DNA of 64,000 nt from Chondrinema litorale (GTDB lineage Bacteria; Bacteroidota; Bacteroidia; Cytophagales; Flammeovirgaceae): positions 124,001-188,000 of the forward strand of contig NZ_CP111043.1 in assembly GCF_026250525.1 (NCBI RefSeq). Direction: 5' to 3'. Position 1 is the stretch's first letter; each line of letters begins with the position of its first letter. Below the pieces are notes generated by a model. It ran no database searches. It had not been told where the DNA came from and saw nothing but the letters and a program-made list of their open reading frames with translations. Below, one piece after another: positions 34,457 to 43,547 of the stretch. A program made the position numbers and the translations under genes.

Positions 34457-35233
34457 TTATTTCCCTTTAAAAGATGGTTTTCTTTTATCTATAAATGCAG
34501 AAACACCTTCATTAAAATCTTCGGTTTTACAGCAATTGCCAAATGCATTTGCTTCAGTTTGATAGCCATCACCATCTTTATAAAATGCATTGATACATTC
34601 AATTGCCTGAGAAACAGCTAATCCGGCTTTATTAAGAATTTTATTTAGTATTTCTTCTGCTTTAATAACCACTTCTTCTTTTGGAACAACATGGTTAACC
34701 AAACCAATCTTAAGTGCATTTTCAGCAGTAATCATTTCGCCAGTTAATATAATTTCCATGGCTTTGGCTTTACCAACCAGCATTGGAAGTCTTTGCGTGC
34801 CTCCATAGCCTGGTATAATACCTAAATTTACCTCTGGTTGGCCAAATTTAGCTTCGGAACCTGCTACTCTTATGTGGCAAGCCATTGCTAACTCACAACC
34901 TCCACCTAAAGCGAATCCTTTTATAGCGGCAATTACTGGTTTGGGGCAATTTTCTATTTTAGCAAATACTTCTTGTCCGTCTTCTGCGAACTTTCTGCCA
35001 TTCATGTAATTGAGTTCTTTAAACTCCGAAATATCAGCCCCGGCAACAAAAGCTTTTTCACCAGCTCCTGTTAAAATTACCCCTTTAATTTCTGTCTCGT
35101 CGTATACTTTCTGAAAAGCTTCATCGAGATCTTTAATAGTCTGCTGGCTTAAAGCATTTAATTTATCTTCACGATTAATGGTTATGGTTAAAATACCACC
35201 GCTAAGATCTAACTTTAAAGTTTCGAAACTCAT
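34457..35233 (-). CDS. enoyl-CoA hydratase/isomerase family protein
   Basis: A 258-residue crotonase-fold enzyme. The oxyanion-hole segments AGADISEF (about 64-71) and AIKGFALGGGCELAMACH (about 103-120) are present. The two catalytic glutamates are in GGGCELA and GQPEVNLGIIPGYGG, as in true enoyl-CoA hydratases (short-chain trans-2-enoyl-CoA to 3-hydroxyacyl-CoA). Cytoplasmic. No other beta-oxidation gene nearby. Confidence 0.93.
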   Translation of the reverse strand: MSFETLKLDLSGGILTITINREDKLNALSQQTIKDLDEAFQKVYDETEIKGVILTGAGEKAFVAGADISEFKELNYMNGRKFAEDGQEVFAKIENCPKPVIAAIKGFALGGGCELAMACHIRVAGSEAKFGQPEVNLGIIPGYGGTQRLPMLVGKAKAMEIILTGEMITAENALKIGLVNHVVPKEEVVIKAEEILNKILNKAGLAVSQAIECINAFYKDGDGYQTEANAFGNCCKTEDFNEGVSAFIDKRKPSFKGK

Positions 35234-35526
35234 ATTTATCTTTATTTACTAATTTCTATGTCCAATATTAAATAGAAAGACATCTACTAATAACTATTTA
35301 AAAAATTAATTATATGATAAAATCATATATTCAATAATTAGTAATAATTCTTTCTATTTTGCGCAAAAGTAAGCATCTTAATTAAATTCTTTAGAACTAA
35401 AGAGATTTTCAGAGCTTATAACTTACTCCAATTTAAATTGTATTTATAAAAACTTCTATTTTTCAGAGAAAATCTTAATACCTTTACATAATAAAACAGA
35501 ATTTGTTGAATAAATAAGAAGAAAAC

Positions 35527-36627
35527 ATGATGGAAGATATTCAGTCTATCAAAAGTTGGGATGTAATTAGGGATGTTCCATTCGCCATTGCCGGACCTTG
35601 CAGTGCAGAAACCGAAGAACAATTATATACCACATGCAAAGGAATTAAAGAGCACGATATCACTATGTTACGTGCTGGTATATGGAAGCCAAGAACAAGA
35701 CCTGGTTCATTTGAGGGTGTTGGAGAAGTTGGTTTACAATGGATGGAAAAAGTAAAAACAGAGCTTAATATGCCTGCTGCTGTTGAAGTAGCAAATGCAA
35801 AGCATGTTGAACTTGCACTTAAATACAATATGGATGTATTGTGGATTGGTGCTAGAAGTACTGTAAACCCATTTACTGTTCAAGAGATTGCTGATGCATT
35901 ACAAGGAGTTGATATTCCTATAATCATCAAAAACCCTATTAACCCAGACCTTGCGCTTTGGAAAGGTGCCATCGAAAGAATTTACATGGCAGGTATCAGA
36001 CAAATTGCAGCTTTACACAGAGGTTTTTCTTCTTTTGAAAAAACAAAATATCGTAACGTACCTATGTGGCAAATTGCAATTGCTTTAAAAAGCGATATGC
36101 CTAATTTACCTTTATTGTGCGACCCAAGCCATATTGGTGGTACAAGAGACCTTATTTTGCCTATCTCTCAGAAAGCTATCGATTTAAATTACGATGGTTT
36201 AATGATAGAAACTCACTGTGATCCTGACAACGCATGGAGTGACGCAAAACAACAAGTAACTCCTGAAAGGCTAGGAGAAATTCTTGATGCTATCAAAATC
36301 AGAAAAACTACTTCTGAAAATCAGGAATTTAACAGTATACTTGAAACAATGCGTAGCCAAATTGACCACGTTGATAGAGAAATTCTTGAAAACATGGCTG
36401 CAAGAAAAGTTCTTGTTGACAAACTGGGTGAGTACAAAAAAGATAACAATGTTACTGTTTTTCAGTCTGACAGATGGTTGCAAGTATTTAAAACACGTGC
36501 AGACTGGGGTTCTCAACTTAACCTTGACAAAGACTTTGTAGGCAAATTGTTCAAATTAATACACGATGAGTCTATCAGACTTCAGAGCAAGGTAATGAAC
36601 GATAAAAAAGAAAAAGTTTCTAAATAA
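35527..36627 (+). CDS. bifunctional DAHP synthase / chorismate mutase type II
   Basis: A 366-residue fusion. The N-terminal domain (about 1-265) is 3-deoxy-D-arabino-heptulosonate 7-phosphate synthase with IAGPCSAET (about 22-30), WKPRTRPGSFEGVG, the metal-binding CDPSHIGGTRDL and METHCDPDNAWSDA. The C-terminal domain (about 275-355) is an AroQ-type chorismate mutase (MRSQIDHVDREILENMAARK). This fusion order is characteristic of Bacteroidota and lets prephenate feedback on the first shikimate step. Near-consensus -7 box TACCTTTA at 35479-35486. A hairpin separates it from aroB. Confidence 0.95.
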   Translation: MMEDIQSIKSWDVIRDVPFAIAGPCSAETEEQLYTTCKGIKEHDITMLRAGIWKPRTRPGSFEGVGEVGLQWMEKVKTELNMPAAVEVANAKHVELALKYNMDVLWIGARSTVNPFTVQEIADALQGVDIPIIIKNPINPDLALWKGAIERIYMAGIRQIAALHRGFSSFEKTKYRNVPMWQIAIALKSDMPNLPLLCDPSHIGGTRDLILPISQKAIDLNYDGLMIETHCDPDNAWSDAKQQVTPERLGEILDAIKIRKTTSENQEFNSILETMRSQIDHVDREILENMAARKVLVDKLGEYKKDNNVTVFQSDRWLQVFKTRADWGSQLNLDKDFVGKLFKLIHDESIRLQSKVMNDKKEKVSK

Positions 36628-36649
36628 TTTTTTAAGTTAATATACTAAC

Positions 36650-36683
36650 ATAAAGTACTGCATATAAGCAGTACTTTTTTATT
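36650..36683 (+). terminator. hairpin with T-run between DAHP synthase and aroB
   Basis: Perfect 9-bp stem AAGTACTGC/GCAGTACTT (36653-36661, 36668-36676) with a 6-base loop and TTTTTT after it. It ends about 10 bp before the aroB start, so it may be a partial terminator or attenuator rather than a complete stop. Confidence 0.7.
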
Positions 36684-36691
36684 CTTATTAA

Positions 36692-37771
36692 ATGAATATG
36701 AAAGCTGTTGAAGTTGCTCCTAATGTCTTGGTTTACAAATCATTAGATCATTCAGTTTTTGATTTTCTAAAAAATTACAGCAAGGTATGCTTGCTGGCCG
36801 ATGAAAACACAAAGAAACATTGTTACCCATTAATTAAAGACTATTTACCGGCTAACCACACTGTTTTTCAGATTGAATCAGGAGAAGAAAACAAAAATCT
36901 TAAAACCTGTGAGTTGATATGGCAATTTCTAACCGACCAAAGTGTCGATAGAAAATCTATATTAATAAATCTTGGTGGTGGTGTAATTGGAGATATGGGA
37001 GGTTTTTGTGCTGCAACCTTTAAAAGAGGTATCGACTTTGTACAAATGCCCACTACCCTACTATCTCAAGTTGATGCCAGTGTTGGTGGTAAATTAGGAA
37101 TTGATTTCAAGGGTTTTAAAAATCACATTGGCGTTTTTAAAATGCCCCGTAAAGTGATCGTTTATCCTAATTTTTTAAAAACACTCTCAGATAGAGAACT
37201 GGTATCTGGCTATGCTGAAGTAGTTAAACATGCTTTAATTAAAGATAAAGATCACTGGAAGCAGTTAAAGAAAATTGAAGATCTAAATCAGATTGAATGG
37301 GATGTAGTAATTCCTCATTCTATTGAAATTAAAGCAGATGTTGTTGAAGAAGATCCATTTGAATACGGAGTTAGAAAAATATTGAACTTCGGTCATACAA
37401 TTGGACATGCTATTGAAAGCCATTTTTTAGAAACAAGTAATCATAAACTGTTGCATGGAGAAGCCATTGCAGTAGGCATGATATGCGAAAGTTATCTCTC
37501 CTTAAAAAAGGATTTGATAGATGAAAATGTTCTTAATAACATCAATAGTCATTTTAATTCAATATTCCCTATAGTAAGTTTTACAGATGAAGATATTGAA
37601 CAAATTTTACCATTAGTAATTCAAGATAAGAAAAACTCGCATGGTAAAATAAATCTCAGTATTCTTAAAGGTGCAGGTACTGCAATTTACGATCAGGAAT
37701 TCTCCCTAGAAGAAATAAAAGAAAGCATAAATTATTACAGAGAAAACATTCCTGCTTTGAACAAAAATTGA
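36692..37771 (+). CDS. aroB: 3-dehydroquinate synthase
   Basis: A 359-residue AroB, second enzyme of the shikimate pathway, converting DAHP to 3-dehydroquinate with NAD+ and a divalent metal. Signature segments: NLGGGVIGDMGGFCAATFKR (about 91-110), MPTTLLSQVDASVGGK (about 115-130) and the metal-binding histidines in NFGHTIGHAIE and LLHGEAIAVGM. Follows the enzyme for the preceding step, 64 bp downstream. The start may be either of two methionines (MNMKAVE). A second hairpin follows the gene. Confidence 0.95.
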   Translation: MNMKAVEVAPNVLVYKSLDHSVFDFLKNYSKVCLLADENTKKHCYPLIKDYLPANHTVFQIESGEENKNLKTCELIWQFLTDQSVDRKSILINLGGGVIGDMGGFCAATFKRGIDFVQMPTTLLSQVDASVGGKLGIDFKGFKNHIGVFKMPRKVIVYPNFLKTLSDRELVSGYAEVVKHALIKDKDHWKQLKKIEDLNQIEWDVVIPHSIEIKADVVEEDPFEYGVRKILNFGHTIGHAIESHFLETSNHKLLHGEAIAVGMICESYLSLKKDLIDENVLNNINSHFNSIFPIVSFTDEDIEQILPLVIQDKKNSHGKINLSILKGAGTAIYDQEFSLEEIKESINYYRENIPALNKN

Positions 37772-38103
37772 TAGTTTTTTTTTAAATCTGCTAAAAACAT
37801 AACATCCTGATTTCTAACTAATAGAATCAGGATTTTTTTTTAATCATAATATAATTGCTCATAAGGAGCATCATAACAATTATTCACAAAATTTAAGTAT
37901 CACGTTTTTAACAAAAGATACAATCCTACCTTTTTGTATACAAATTTTCATTTCTTGACGTAAAGTAAGGGAAAACCATTCCTTAAAATAACGAATATAA
38001 TACCGGCAGTTTCAAACATCTGGTTAAACCTGCTTATTACTAACAGTTCAGAAATAATTGCAGTCTGATAAGCTGCTTTATGTTCAGTATAAAAATATCT
38101 TCG
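37772..38103 (+). other. intergenic region after aroB, with its terminator
   Basis: 332 bp without a gene. The terminator is at 37804-37841: stem ATCCTGATT/AATCAGGAT and eight T. The remaining 260 bp are AT-rich; I see no exact promoter box. A TACCTTTTTG at about 37928 is one base too long for TAnnTTTG. Confidence 0.7.
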
Positions 38104-39573
38104 ATGAAAGCTATTGCCACTACTAAAAATCTATTTATCAAATTAATTTTATCTTTTACGATTCTCAGCAATTTTACTATTCAACTACATGCAACTGAAA
38201 TTAATAAAACTAAAGACAAAGCTCCCTTTGATTTAGAGTGGTGGAAAGGACTCGATAACGAGTGGAAAAAAATATTTTACACAACACTAGATTTAAGTGA
38301 TACAGCAGATATCACTCCCCATCTCGAAGAGATTTCAAAGTTAACTTCTTTGAACTGCATGAAAAGCAGAATAACTACTCTTGAGCCACTTTTAAAACTC
38401 GATAGTTTAACAAAGCTCAACCTAATGGGTAGTTCAATTGAAGATATAAGTGCTTTGGCTCAACTTAAAAATCTAGAAAAAGTAAATTGCACTTACTCAA
38501 AAGTTCCAAAAGAAAATTTAGAAGAGTTTAGAAAAGCGAATCCGACTGTAACAGTTTATCCAGTTTTATATAAAGATTGGTGGGATACACTTGACGAGCC
38601 TTGGAAAAATGTATTTAGAGTTTCTGCTAGAATAAAAGACGAACCTAGTTTAATAGATTTAAACAGAATCTATGATATGGGCAGATTAATATGTACAGGT
38701 AATGGCATAAATGAATTTGAATTGACCCATATTACACCTCTAAAAGACCTCAAAAATCTTAGAATTTTATATATCACTAATTCTAATGTAGAGAGTTTAG
38801 AGCCGATTAAAGAGCTTACTAGTTTAAAAGTATTACATTGTGCTAGTTCTAAAATTACCAGCTTAGAACCCATTAAAAACCTCACAGAGCTAGAAGAGCT
38901 CGATTGCTCATACACTTTTATTGAAAGTTTAGAGCCAATTAGCCAGATGAGCGAAATGAAAAGGCTTACTCTATACGAAACAAAGATAAAATCGCTAGAG
39001 CCAATTAAAGGTTTTAATCAACTTTTAGAGCTATATATTTCTGATACTCAAATAGATGATATTAGTGTCGTTAAGAACTTTACAGAATTAAAAAGGCTAC
39101 ATTGTGGAAATACCAAGATCAGTTCACTTGAGGCTTTAAAAAATCACAACGAGTTGATTGAATTAAAGGCTTATGGAACAGAAATTAATGATTTATCGCC
39201 AATTAGTTCTTCAAAAATGATGAATACATTAAGTGTTTCATCTACAAAAATTAACTCGTTAAAAGATATAGTTGAGCTGGATCGCATTAAAGATTTAAAT
39301 ATTGCTTCAACTGAAATTTCAGATATAAATGGAATTGCCAATATGAAACTTTTAGAAGCAATTGATTTATCTGATACTAAAGTAGCAGACTTAAGCCCCA
39401 TACAGGAAAAATTTAGACTTAAATCTATTTGGTTTGCTTATACACAAGTTGCTTCTTTAAAAGAGTTTGAAAAGCTAAGAAAGCTTGAATATATAGATTG
39501 TACAGATACAAAGGTAGATAAACAAGATATAGAAGAATTTAGGAAAAGAAATCCTAATTGCGAGATCAATTAA
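38104..39573 (+). CDS. exported leucine-rich-repeat protein (internalin-like repeats)
   Basis: About 489 residues from the ATG at 38104 (MKAIATTKNLF), which gives a signal peptide ending near QLHATE. Two tandem modules have the same plan: a WW..LD..WK..F opening (DLEWWKGLDNEWKKIFYTTL; YKDWWDTLDEPWKNVFRVSA), then leucine-rich repeats and an EFRKxNP ending. The first module has about 3 repeats, the second about 12-13, mostly 22 residues with the recurrent SLEPI motif. No membrane anchor or sorting domain is visible. Likely protein- or glycan-binding in the periplasm or outside the cell. Confidence 0.85.
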   Translation: MKAIATTKNLFIKLILSFTILSNFTIQLHATEINKTKDKAPFDLEWWKGLDNEWKKIFYTTLDLSDTADITPHLEEISKLTSLNCMKSRITTLEPLLKLDSLTKLNLMGSSIEDISALAQLKNLEKVNCTYSKVPKENLEEFRKANPTVTVYPVLYKDWWDTLDEPWKNVFRVSARIKDEPSLIDLNRIYDMGRLICTGNGINEFELTHITPLKDLKNLRILYITNSNVESLEPIKELTSLKVLHCASSKITSLEPIKNLTELEELDCSYTFIESLEPISQMSEMKRLTLYETKIKSLEPIKGFNQLLELYISDTQIDDISVVKNFTELKRLHCGNTKISSLEALKNHNELIELKAYGTEINDLSPISSSKMMNTLSVSSTKINSLKDIVELDRIKDLNIASTEISDINGIANMKLLEAIDLSDTKVADLSPIQEKFRLKSIWFAYTQVASLKEFEKLRKLEYIDCTDTKVDKQDIEEFRKRNPNCEIN

Positions 39574-40222
39574 ATAATTGTAAGTTTAAATTGGACAAAT
39601 TACCCTGAAATGTTTTAAAACTTTCGGGGTATTTTTTTAGCTCACGGAGTTCTTTTTTTAGATAATCTGATAAAACCACTTTGGGAGAGATTTTTATTCC
39701 TTTGCATTCAATGTGATTAAAAACAATCTTACCATCTACTCCTGCTACTCTTGATATTTCAAAGTCGCTATTCGGAAACTCATCAGTTTCGTAGAAATCT
39801 CTACCGCTCACAAATAACAATAGGTCGTCTTCTACTTGAAAAATAAATGCTGGGTCATCTAAAGATTTATTTTCAAAAGCTGCATAATCGTCAAAATAAC
39901 ACTTATATACTTTAGCACTATTATTCTTAAGCGCTTGCATGTATTCATCTATAGTAGAATCAAAAAACTTTTTATTATTGAAATAACCCCATATAACAGA
40001 AAAGCCATAAAAAATAATTAATGCAATTGCTATCATTACCAGTTTTAACTGGTCTTCTGTACCTAGAAGGAAAAAAATAGCAAAGCCAGAAACGACTAGT
40101 AAAACGCTGGATGCAATCGTAAAAATAAAATGAAAGCGTTTTTTCTTTTCAACTCTTTCGAGTTCAAGATATATGCTTTCTTTTTCGATTTCAGAAAGTG
40201 GTCTTTGTAAAACTTGAAGCAT
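39566..40222 (-). CDS. hypothetical two-helix membrane protein
   Basis: A 218-residue protein with two adjacent transmembrane segments (about 31-54 and 60-82) after a short charged N-terminus, and a C-terminal cytoplasmic domain with a beta-rich core (FDDYAAFENKSLDDPAFIFQ; LLLFVSGRDFYETDEFPNSD). I do not recognise the family. The 3' end overlaps the stop of the convergent LRR gene by 8 bp, and the LRR gene's terminator lies inside this coding sequence. A terminator at 40241 separates it from pspA upstream. Confidence 0.75.
   Translation of the reverse strand: MLQVLQRPLSEIEKESIYLELERVEKKKRFHFIFTIASSVLLVVSGFAIFFLLGTEDQLKLVMIAIALIIFYGFSVIWGYFNNKKFFDSTIDEYMQALKNNSAKVYKCYFDDYAAFENKSLDDPAFIFQVEDDLLLFVSGRDFYETDEFPNSDFEISRVAGVDGKIVFNHIECKGIKISPKVVLSDYLKKELRELKKYPESFKTFQGNLSNLNLQLFN
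39601..39639 (+). terminator. terminator of the LRR gene, inside the opposite gene
   Basis: Stem TACCCTGAAA/TTTCGGGGTA (39601-39610, 39622-39631; one G-U pair) followed by eight T on the plus strand. It lies within the last codons of the minus-strand gene at 39566-40222. Confidence 0.78.
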
Positions 40223-40240
40223 AAGATGAAAAAATAGCTT

Positions 40241-40268
40241 AAAAAAAAAGCCCTTATGGGCCTTTTTT
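40241..40268 (-). terminator. terminator of the PspA gene
   Basis: Short strong stem AGCCC/GGGCT with loop TTAT (40249-40262), A-tract upstream and a run of nine T on the minus strand. Confidence 0.8.
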
Positions 40269-41109
40269 AATCCTCTGTATTAGTATTCTTTAGTTTTTCT
40301 TTAAGTTTATCCAGGTCGCTCATACCTCCTCCCGTAGGTGCAGCATTCGAAGAAGAGGGATTATCTTGCTTTGGATTAGATTCACTAGAACCTTCATTCA
40401 AATTAGCAGAAGCCATTTTAGATTTTAATTTGGCTAAAGCATCGGAGTTAGTATGTGCCGATGGCCCTAATGCCTTGTCAATTTCATCGTCTATGGAGGT
40501 ATTCATGTTATCTGCGATATCTCCATAAGACTCTGCCAAAGCCTCTTGCTCAGAAACTTTCTCTCTCATTCTCTCTAATCTAGCAAGTGTGTCAGACGAA
40601 TCTATTCTGGCTATTTGCTTATTTAATTTACTTGTAGCTTCACTAACTCTCGATCTAGCTTTAAGCGTTTTAAGTTCATTCTCCCACCCAACAATCTGAT
40701 CTTTTAATTGCTGAACATTCGTTTCCATTTTTCTCACCATTGGCTCATACTGTGTCACATTCTTTTTGTGTGCCACTACTTGCTGAGCCATTTGCTCTTT
40801 ACGCTCAAGCGCCTGAGATGCTAATCTATCAGCTTCAGAAGCTGATATTTCGCCAGTTTCTGCCTTCTTTAATAATAAGATAGCTTTGTTTTCATACTCG
40901 GCTTCTCTTCTAGTAGAAACTTCTAATTCTTTTTTTGCTCTAATGTGCATTGCCTTCACTTCGGCTAAGCTTTGAAGGCTCTTATTTAAATCTTTTTTTA
41001 AATCTCTTATGCCCTGCTCCGTCATTTTAACCGGATCTTCCAATTTGTTCATTGCGGCGTTAGCTTCTGCAGAAGCAATTCCAAATAATCTTTTTAACCA
41101 ACCAAACAT
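40267..41109 (-). CDS. PspA/IM30 (ESCRT-III-like) family protein
   Basis: A 280-residue coiled-coil protein of the PspA/Vipp1 family, which assembles on the inner leaflet of the cytoplasmic membrane and supports it under stress. The N-terminal amphipathic helix (MFGWLKRLFGIASAEANAAM) is followed by DPVKMTEQGIRDLKKDLNKS and long helices to about 215. The C-terminal 50 residues are a low-complexity tail (SSESNPKQDNPSSSNAAPTG). No PspBC or PspF-like gene is adjacent. Its own terminator follows. Confidence 0.92.
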   Translation of the reverse strand: MFGWLKRLFGIASAEANAAMNKLEDPVKMTEQGIRDLKKDLNKSLQSLAEVKAMHIRAKKELEVSTRREAEYENKAILLLKKAETGEISASEADRLASQALERKEQMAQQVVAHKKNVTQYEPMVRKMETNVQQLKDQIVGWENELKTLKARSRVSEATSKLNKQIARIDSSDTLARLERMREKVSEQEALAESYGDIADNMNTSIDDEIDKALGPSAHTNSDALAKLKSKMASANLNEGSSESNPKQDNPSSSNAAPTGGGMSDLDKLKEKLKNTNTED

Positions 41110-41213
41110 ATTATATTATGAATATTTATTTCTGAATTTATAAAAAACTGCGAGACTGATGAATATTAAGTTAGGCAGTTCTAAAATTAAAATATAAAAA
41201 TTTTGACAGCAAT

Positions 41214-41636
41214 TTATTTCTCATATTTGTTTTTAAAGTAAACATATGCCTCATTTAATTTTTGAGAAACTTCTTTTGCCATTTCGAATTTTTCTTTGTC
41301 ATTATGATACAAATCGGGATGATAGACTTTCATTAATTTTCTGTATGATTTCTTAATTGTTGGATAATCAGAACCAAAAGGTACTTCTAAAACAGTATAA
41401 TATTCTTGTTCTTTTGTTTGAGAACTTGTGTTGGTATTAGAATTTGTTTCCTGATACTGATAATTGCTTTCTTGCTCTGCCTGATGTGTTTCAGTATTAC
41501 CAGTTGTATTATACTGTTTTTTTAAATTCTCCAGTATTTCATCAATTTCGAGGTCTCCAACACTTTTGAAATTAGTAAAGCGATTTACTTTATCACTTAA
41601 TTCTGCTTTTAAAATATCTTTAATTCGATCTAACAT
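41214..41636 (-). CDS. small J-domain protein
   Basis: A 140-residue protein with a helical N-terminus, a Q/N/T-rich linker (about 38-75) and a J-domain at the C-terminus (about 78-138). The HPD motif is in KVYHPDLYHND. It would stimulate an Hsp70 (DnaK) ATPase; the absence of G/F-rich and zinc domains makes it a specialised class C co-chaperone. Located 100 bp upstream of pspA on the same strand, possibly one transcript, suggesting a membrane-stress context. Confidence 0.88.
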   Translation of the reverse strand: MLDRIKDILKAELSDKVNRFTNFKSVGDLEIDEILENLKKQYNTTGNTETHQAEQESNYQYQETNSNTNTSSQTKEQEYYTVLEVPFGSDYPTIKKSYRKLMKVYHPDLYHNDKEKFEMAKEVSQKLNEAYVYFKNKYEK

Positions 41637-41991
41637 TTTCTAATAATTAATACAGGAAAAAACTAACGAAAGTTTAAAACTTTTGAACAGAGGTTAATAT
41701 CTTATTTAAATTAACATTTGTTTCCTTCAAAATGTAAAATTGATTACAACTACATAAATAACAAGCTTTTTAAATAAAAAATACCCTACCATAAGCTTGT
41801 AAATAAAAACATACTCAATAAGTAGTTCATGAATTTATGTAATAATTTAATTATTATCTATCTAAAGTAATCAGAAAAAGTATATATAAAACAAAAAGGT
41901 ATTATTCTAATACAATATAGAATAGTTTTAAGATCAATAATGATTTTAATTTTGTACTTAAGAGAATTAAACCATTAAGACTTTAACAACT
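41637..41991. promoter_or_regulatory. divergent intergenic region with TAnnTTTG box
   Basis: 355 bp without a gene, very AT-rich. TAATTTTG at 41947-41954 is an exact -7 box on the plus strand, 37 bp before the ATG at 41992. I did not see a clear -33 TTTG. Nothing else stands out. Confidence 0.5.
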
Positions 41992-42609
41992 ATGACCACG
42001 AATATTACTAAAATATCCTTAATAGCAATCCTTTTCACTTTAGTATTCAACACGCAAACTTCTGCACAAACAGAGATTAATGATCCGCTAAACAAACCCG
42101 AACTTTGGGACAAAATTCTGCATACTCCAAAAGACATGAGACTTTGGGCTGCTTATGTTGGCAAAGACCTTAACTCTCTTAATGAGGCAGATGAAAAACA
42201 GATAGTAACTTGGTGTAGCAATCTTAAATTACCAATAGCAGATTTAAATAACATTGCTAATATGGAGGTTTGGAACGAGGTTGCAGAAGATCATCAGTAT
42301 AATCATGATGCAAAAATTAAAATGGATCTTGAGTACAAAGTTTTTCATAAGTTAGTACAAGATCAAATTCTACAAGAGTCTCCAGTAATTCAAGATTTAC
42401 AATCTAATATCGAAGCAAATTTTATTATCATAGAAGATATTCTTAGACTAGAGTTTGAAGAATTTGGTACCGATTTTATTGATTACTACACTACTCACCC
42501 AAATGATAATTACCCAAAAGACAAATGGTTACAAGAAAAAAACTTTGAGCTTAATGAGCTTAAAATATTAAATCTGGAACTTCTTAAGGCGCAGTTAACT
42601 TCAAAATAA
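41992..42609 (+). CDS. hypothetical exported protein
   Basis: A 205-residue protein with a signal peptide ending near NTQTSAQ (residue 25). The mature part is acidic, alpha-helical and free of recognisable motifs apart from a repeated LNxPELWDKI/ANMEVWNEV-like helix start. One cysteine. I do not recognise the family. Separate from the next gene by 61 bp with a -7-like TATTTTTG in between. Confidence 0.75.
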   Translation: MTTNITKISLIAILFTLVFNTQTSAQTEINDPLNKPELWDKILHTPKDMRLWAAYVGKDLNSLNEADEKQIVTWCSNLKLPIADLNNIANMEVWNEVAEDHQYNHDAKIKMDLEYKVFHKLVQDQILQESPVIQDLQSNIEANFIIIEDILRLEFEEFGTDFIDYYTTHPNDNYPKDKWLQEKNFELNELKILNLELLKAQLTSK

Positions 42610-42640
42610 TTCTTAATCAGTAGCTTTTCATACATTTTGT

Positions 42641-42648
42641 TATTTTTG
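42641..42648 (+). promoter_or_regulatory. -7 box (TAnnTTTG) before the lipoprotein gene
   Basis: TATTTTTG matches the Bacteroidota -7 consensus exactly, 22 bp before the ATG at 42671. The -33 element is not obvious. Confidence 0.4.
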
Positions 42649-42670
42649 ATGAAATAACAAAACTGAAACT

Positions 42671-43489
42671 ATGAAAAACGCATATCTGATTGCCATATCG
42701 TTCCTTTTGATTGTTTTTAATATATCTTGTAACAATCAACAGAAGAATACAGGTTCAACTGCAACTTCTGAAGAAACTATTTCTAACCCTCCGGCAGATG
42801 GCTTTAATCTATCATTATCTGATGAAAAAGCCATTGAGATTGCAGATAGTGTAATGTCTGCTATGGGTGGTAGAAAAAGCTGGGATGACACAAGATTTAT
42901 TAGTTGGAATTTTTTTGGAGCTAGAACATTAATTTGGGATAAATGGACTGGCTACGTAAGGGTCGAAAATGTACAAAACGACTTTAAGGTTCTGGTAAAT
43001 GTAAATACACTGGAAGGCAAAGTTTTTAAGAATGGTGAGGAAGTAACTCAACCAGACTCTTTACAGAAATATTTAAACAGAGGAAAAGAAATCTGGATTA
43101 ACGATTCGTATTGGCTAGTTATGCCATTTAAGTTGAAAGATAGTGGCGTTACATTGAAGTATGTAGGAGAAGAAATTGTGATGGATAAACCTTCTGATGT
43201 ATTAGAGTTGACTTTTCAAGATGTAGGAGTTACTCCGCAAAATAAATACAAGGTTTATATAGATAAGGAAACAAATCTTGTAAATCAATGGGCTTATTTT
43301 AAATCTTACGAAGACGAAGAGCCAGGATTTATTCTGCCTTGGAAAAATTATAAAAAACATGGCGAAATATTACTTTCTGGAGATAGAGGACCGAGACAGT
43401 TAACCGATATAGAAGTTTTTGAAGAATTACCCGAAAGCATTTTTACATCTCTCGATGCAGTTAATTTGAGTCAATTTAAATCTTTATAA
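42671..43489 (+). CDS. lipoprotein with LolA-like fold (DUF6503-like)
   Basis: A 272-residue lipoprotein with lipobox NISC (Cys21). The mature domain has the sequence rhythm of the LolA/LolB-like beta-barrel superfamily: a helix (EIADSVMSAMGGRKSWDDTR), strands with W-rich positions (ISWNFFGARTLIWDKWTGYV; EIWINDSYWLVMPFKL) and the late YKVYIDKETNLVNQWAYF hairpin. Similar proteins are annotated as DUF6503 or outer-membrane lipoprotein-sorting-like. Probably binds a lipid or lipopeptide at the outer membrane. Terminator at 43500. Confidence 0.8.
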   Translation: MKNAYLIAISFLLIVFNISCNNQQKNTGSTATSEETISNPPADGFNLSLSDEKAIEIADSVMSAMGGRKSWDDTRFISWNFFGARTLIWDKWTGYVRVENVQNDFKVLVNVNTLEGKVFKNGEEVTQPDSLQKYLNRGKEIWINDSYWLVMPFKLKDSGVTLKYVGEEIVMDKPSDVLELTFQDVGVTPQNKYKVYIDKETNLVNQWAYFKSYEDEEPGFILPWKNYKKHGEILLSGDRGPRQLTDIEVFEELPESIFTSLDAVNLSQFKSL

Positions 43490-43498
43490 GATACATTT

Positions 43499-43533
43499 AT
43501 AGCTCAGATAATTTAATCTGGGCTATTTTTTTA
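43499..43533 (+). terminator. terminator of the lipoprotein gene
   Basis: Stem TAGCTCAGAT/ATCTGGGCTA with one T-G pair, followed by TTTTTTT. Confidence 0.75.
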
Positions 43534-43547
43534 TCTTTATCATTCAA

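Noticed and set aside
38104..39573. Virulence internalin
   Set aside because: Repeats look internalin-like, but there is no sorting signal, Ig-like cap or pathogenic context; environmental Bacteroidota carry many such proteins.
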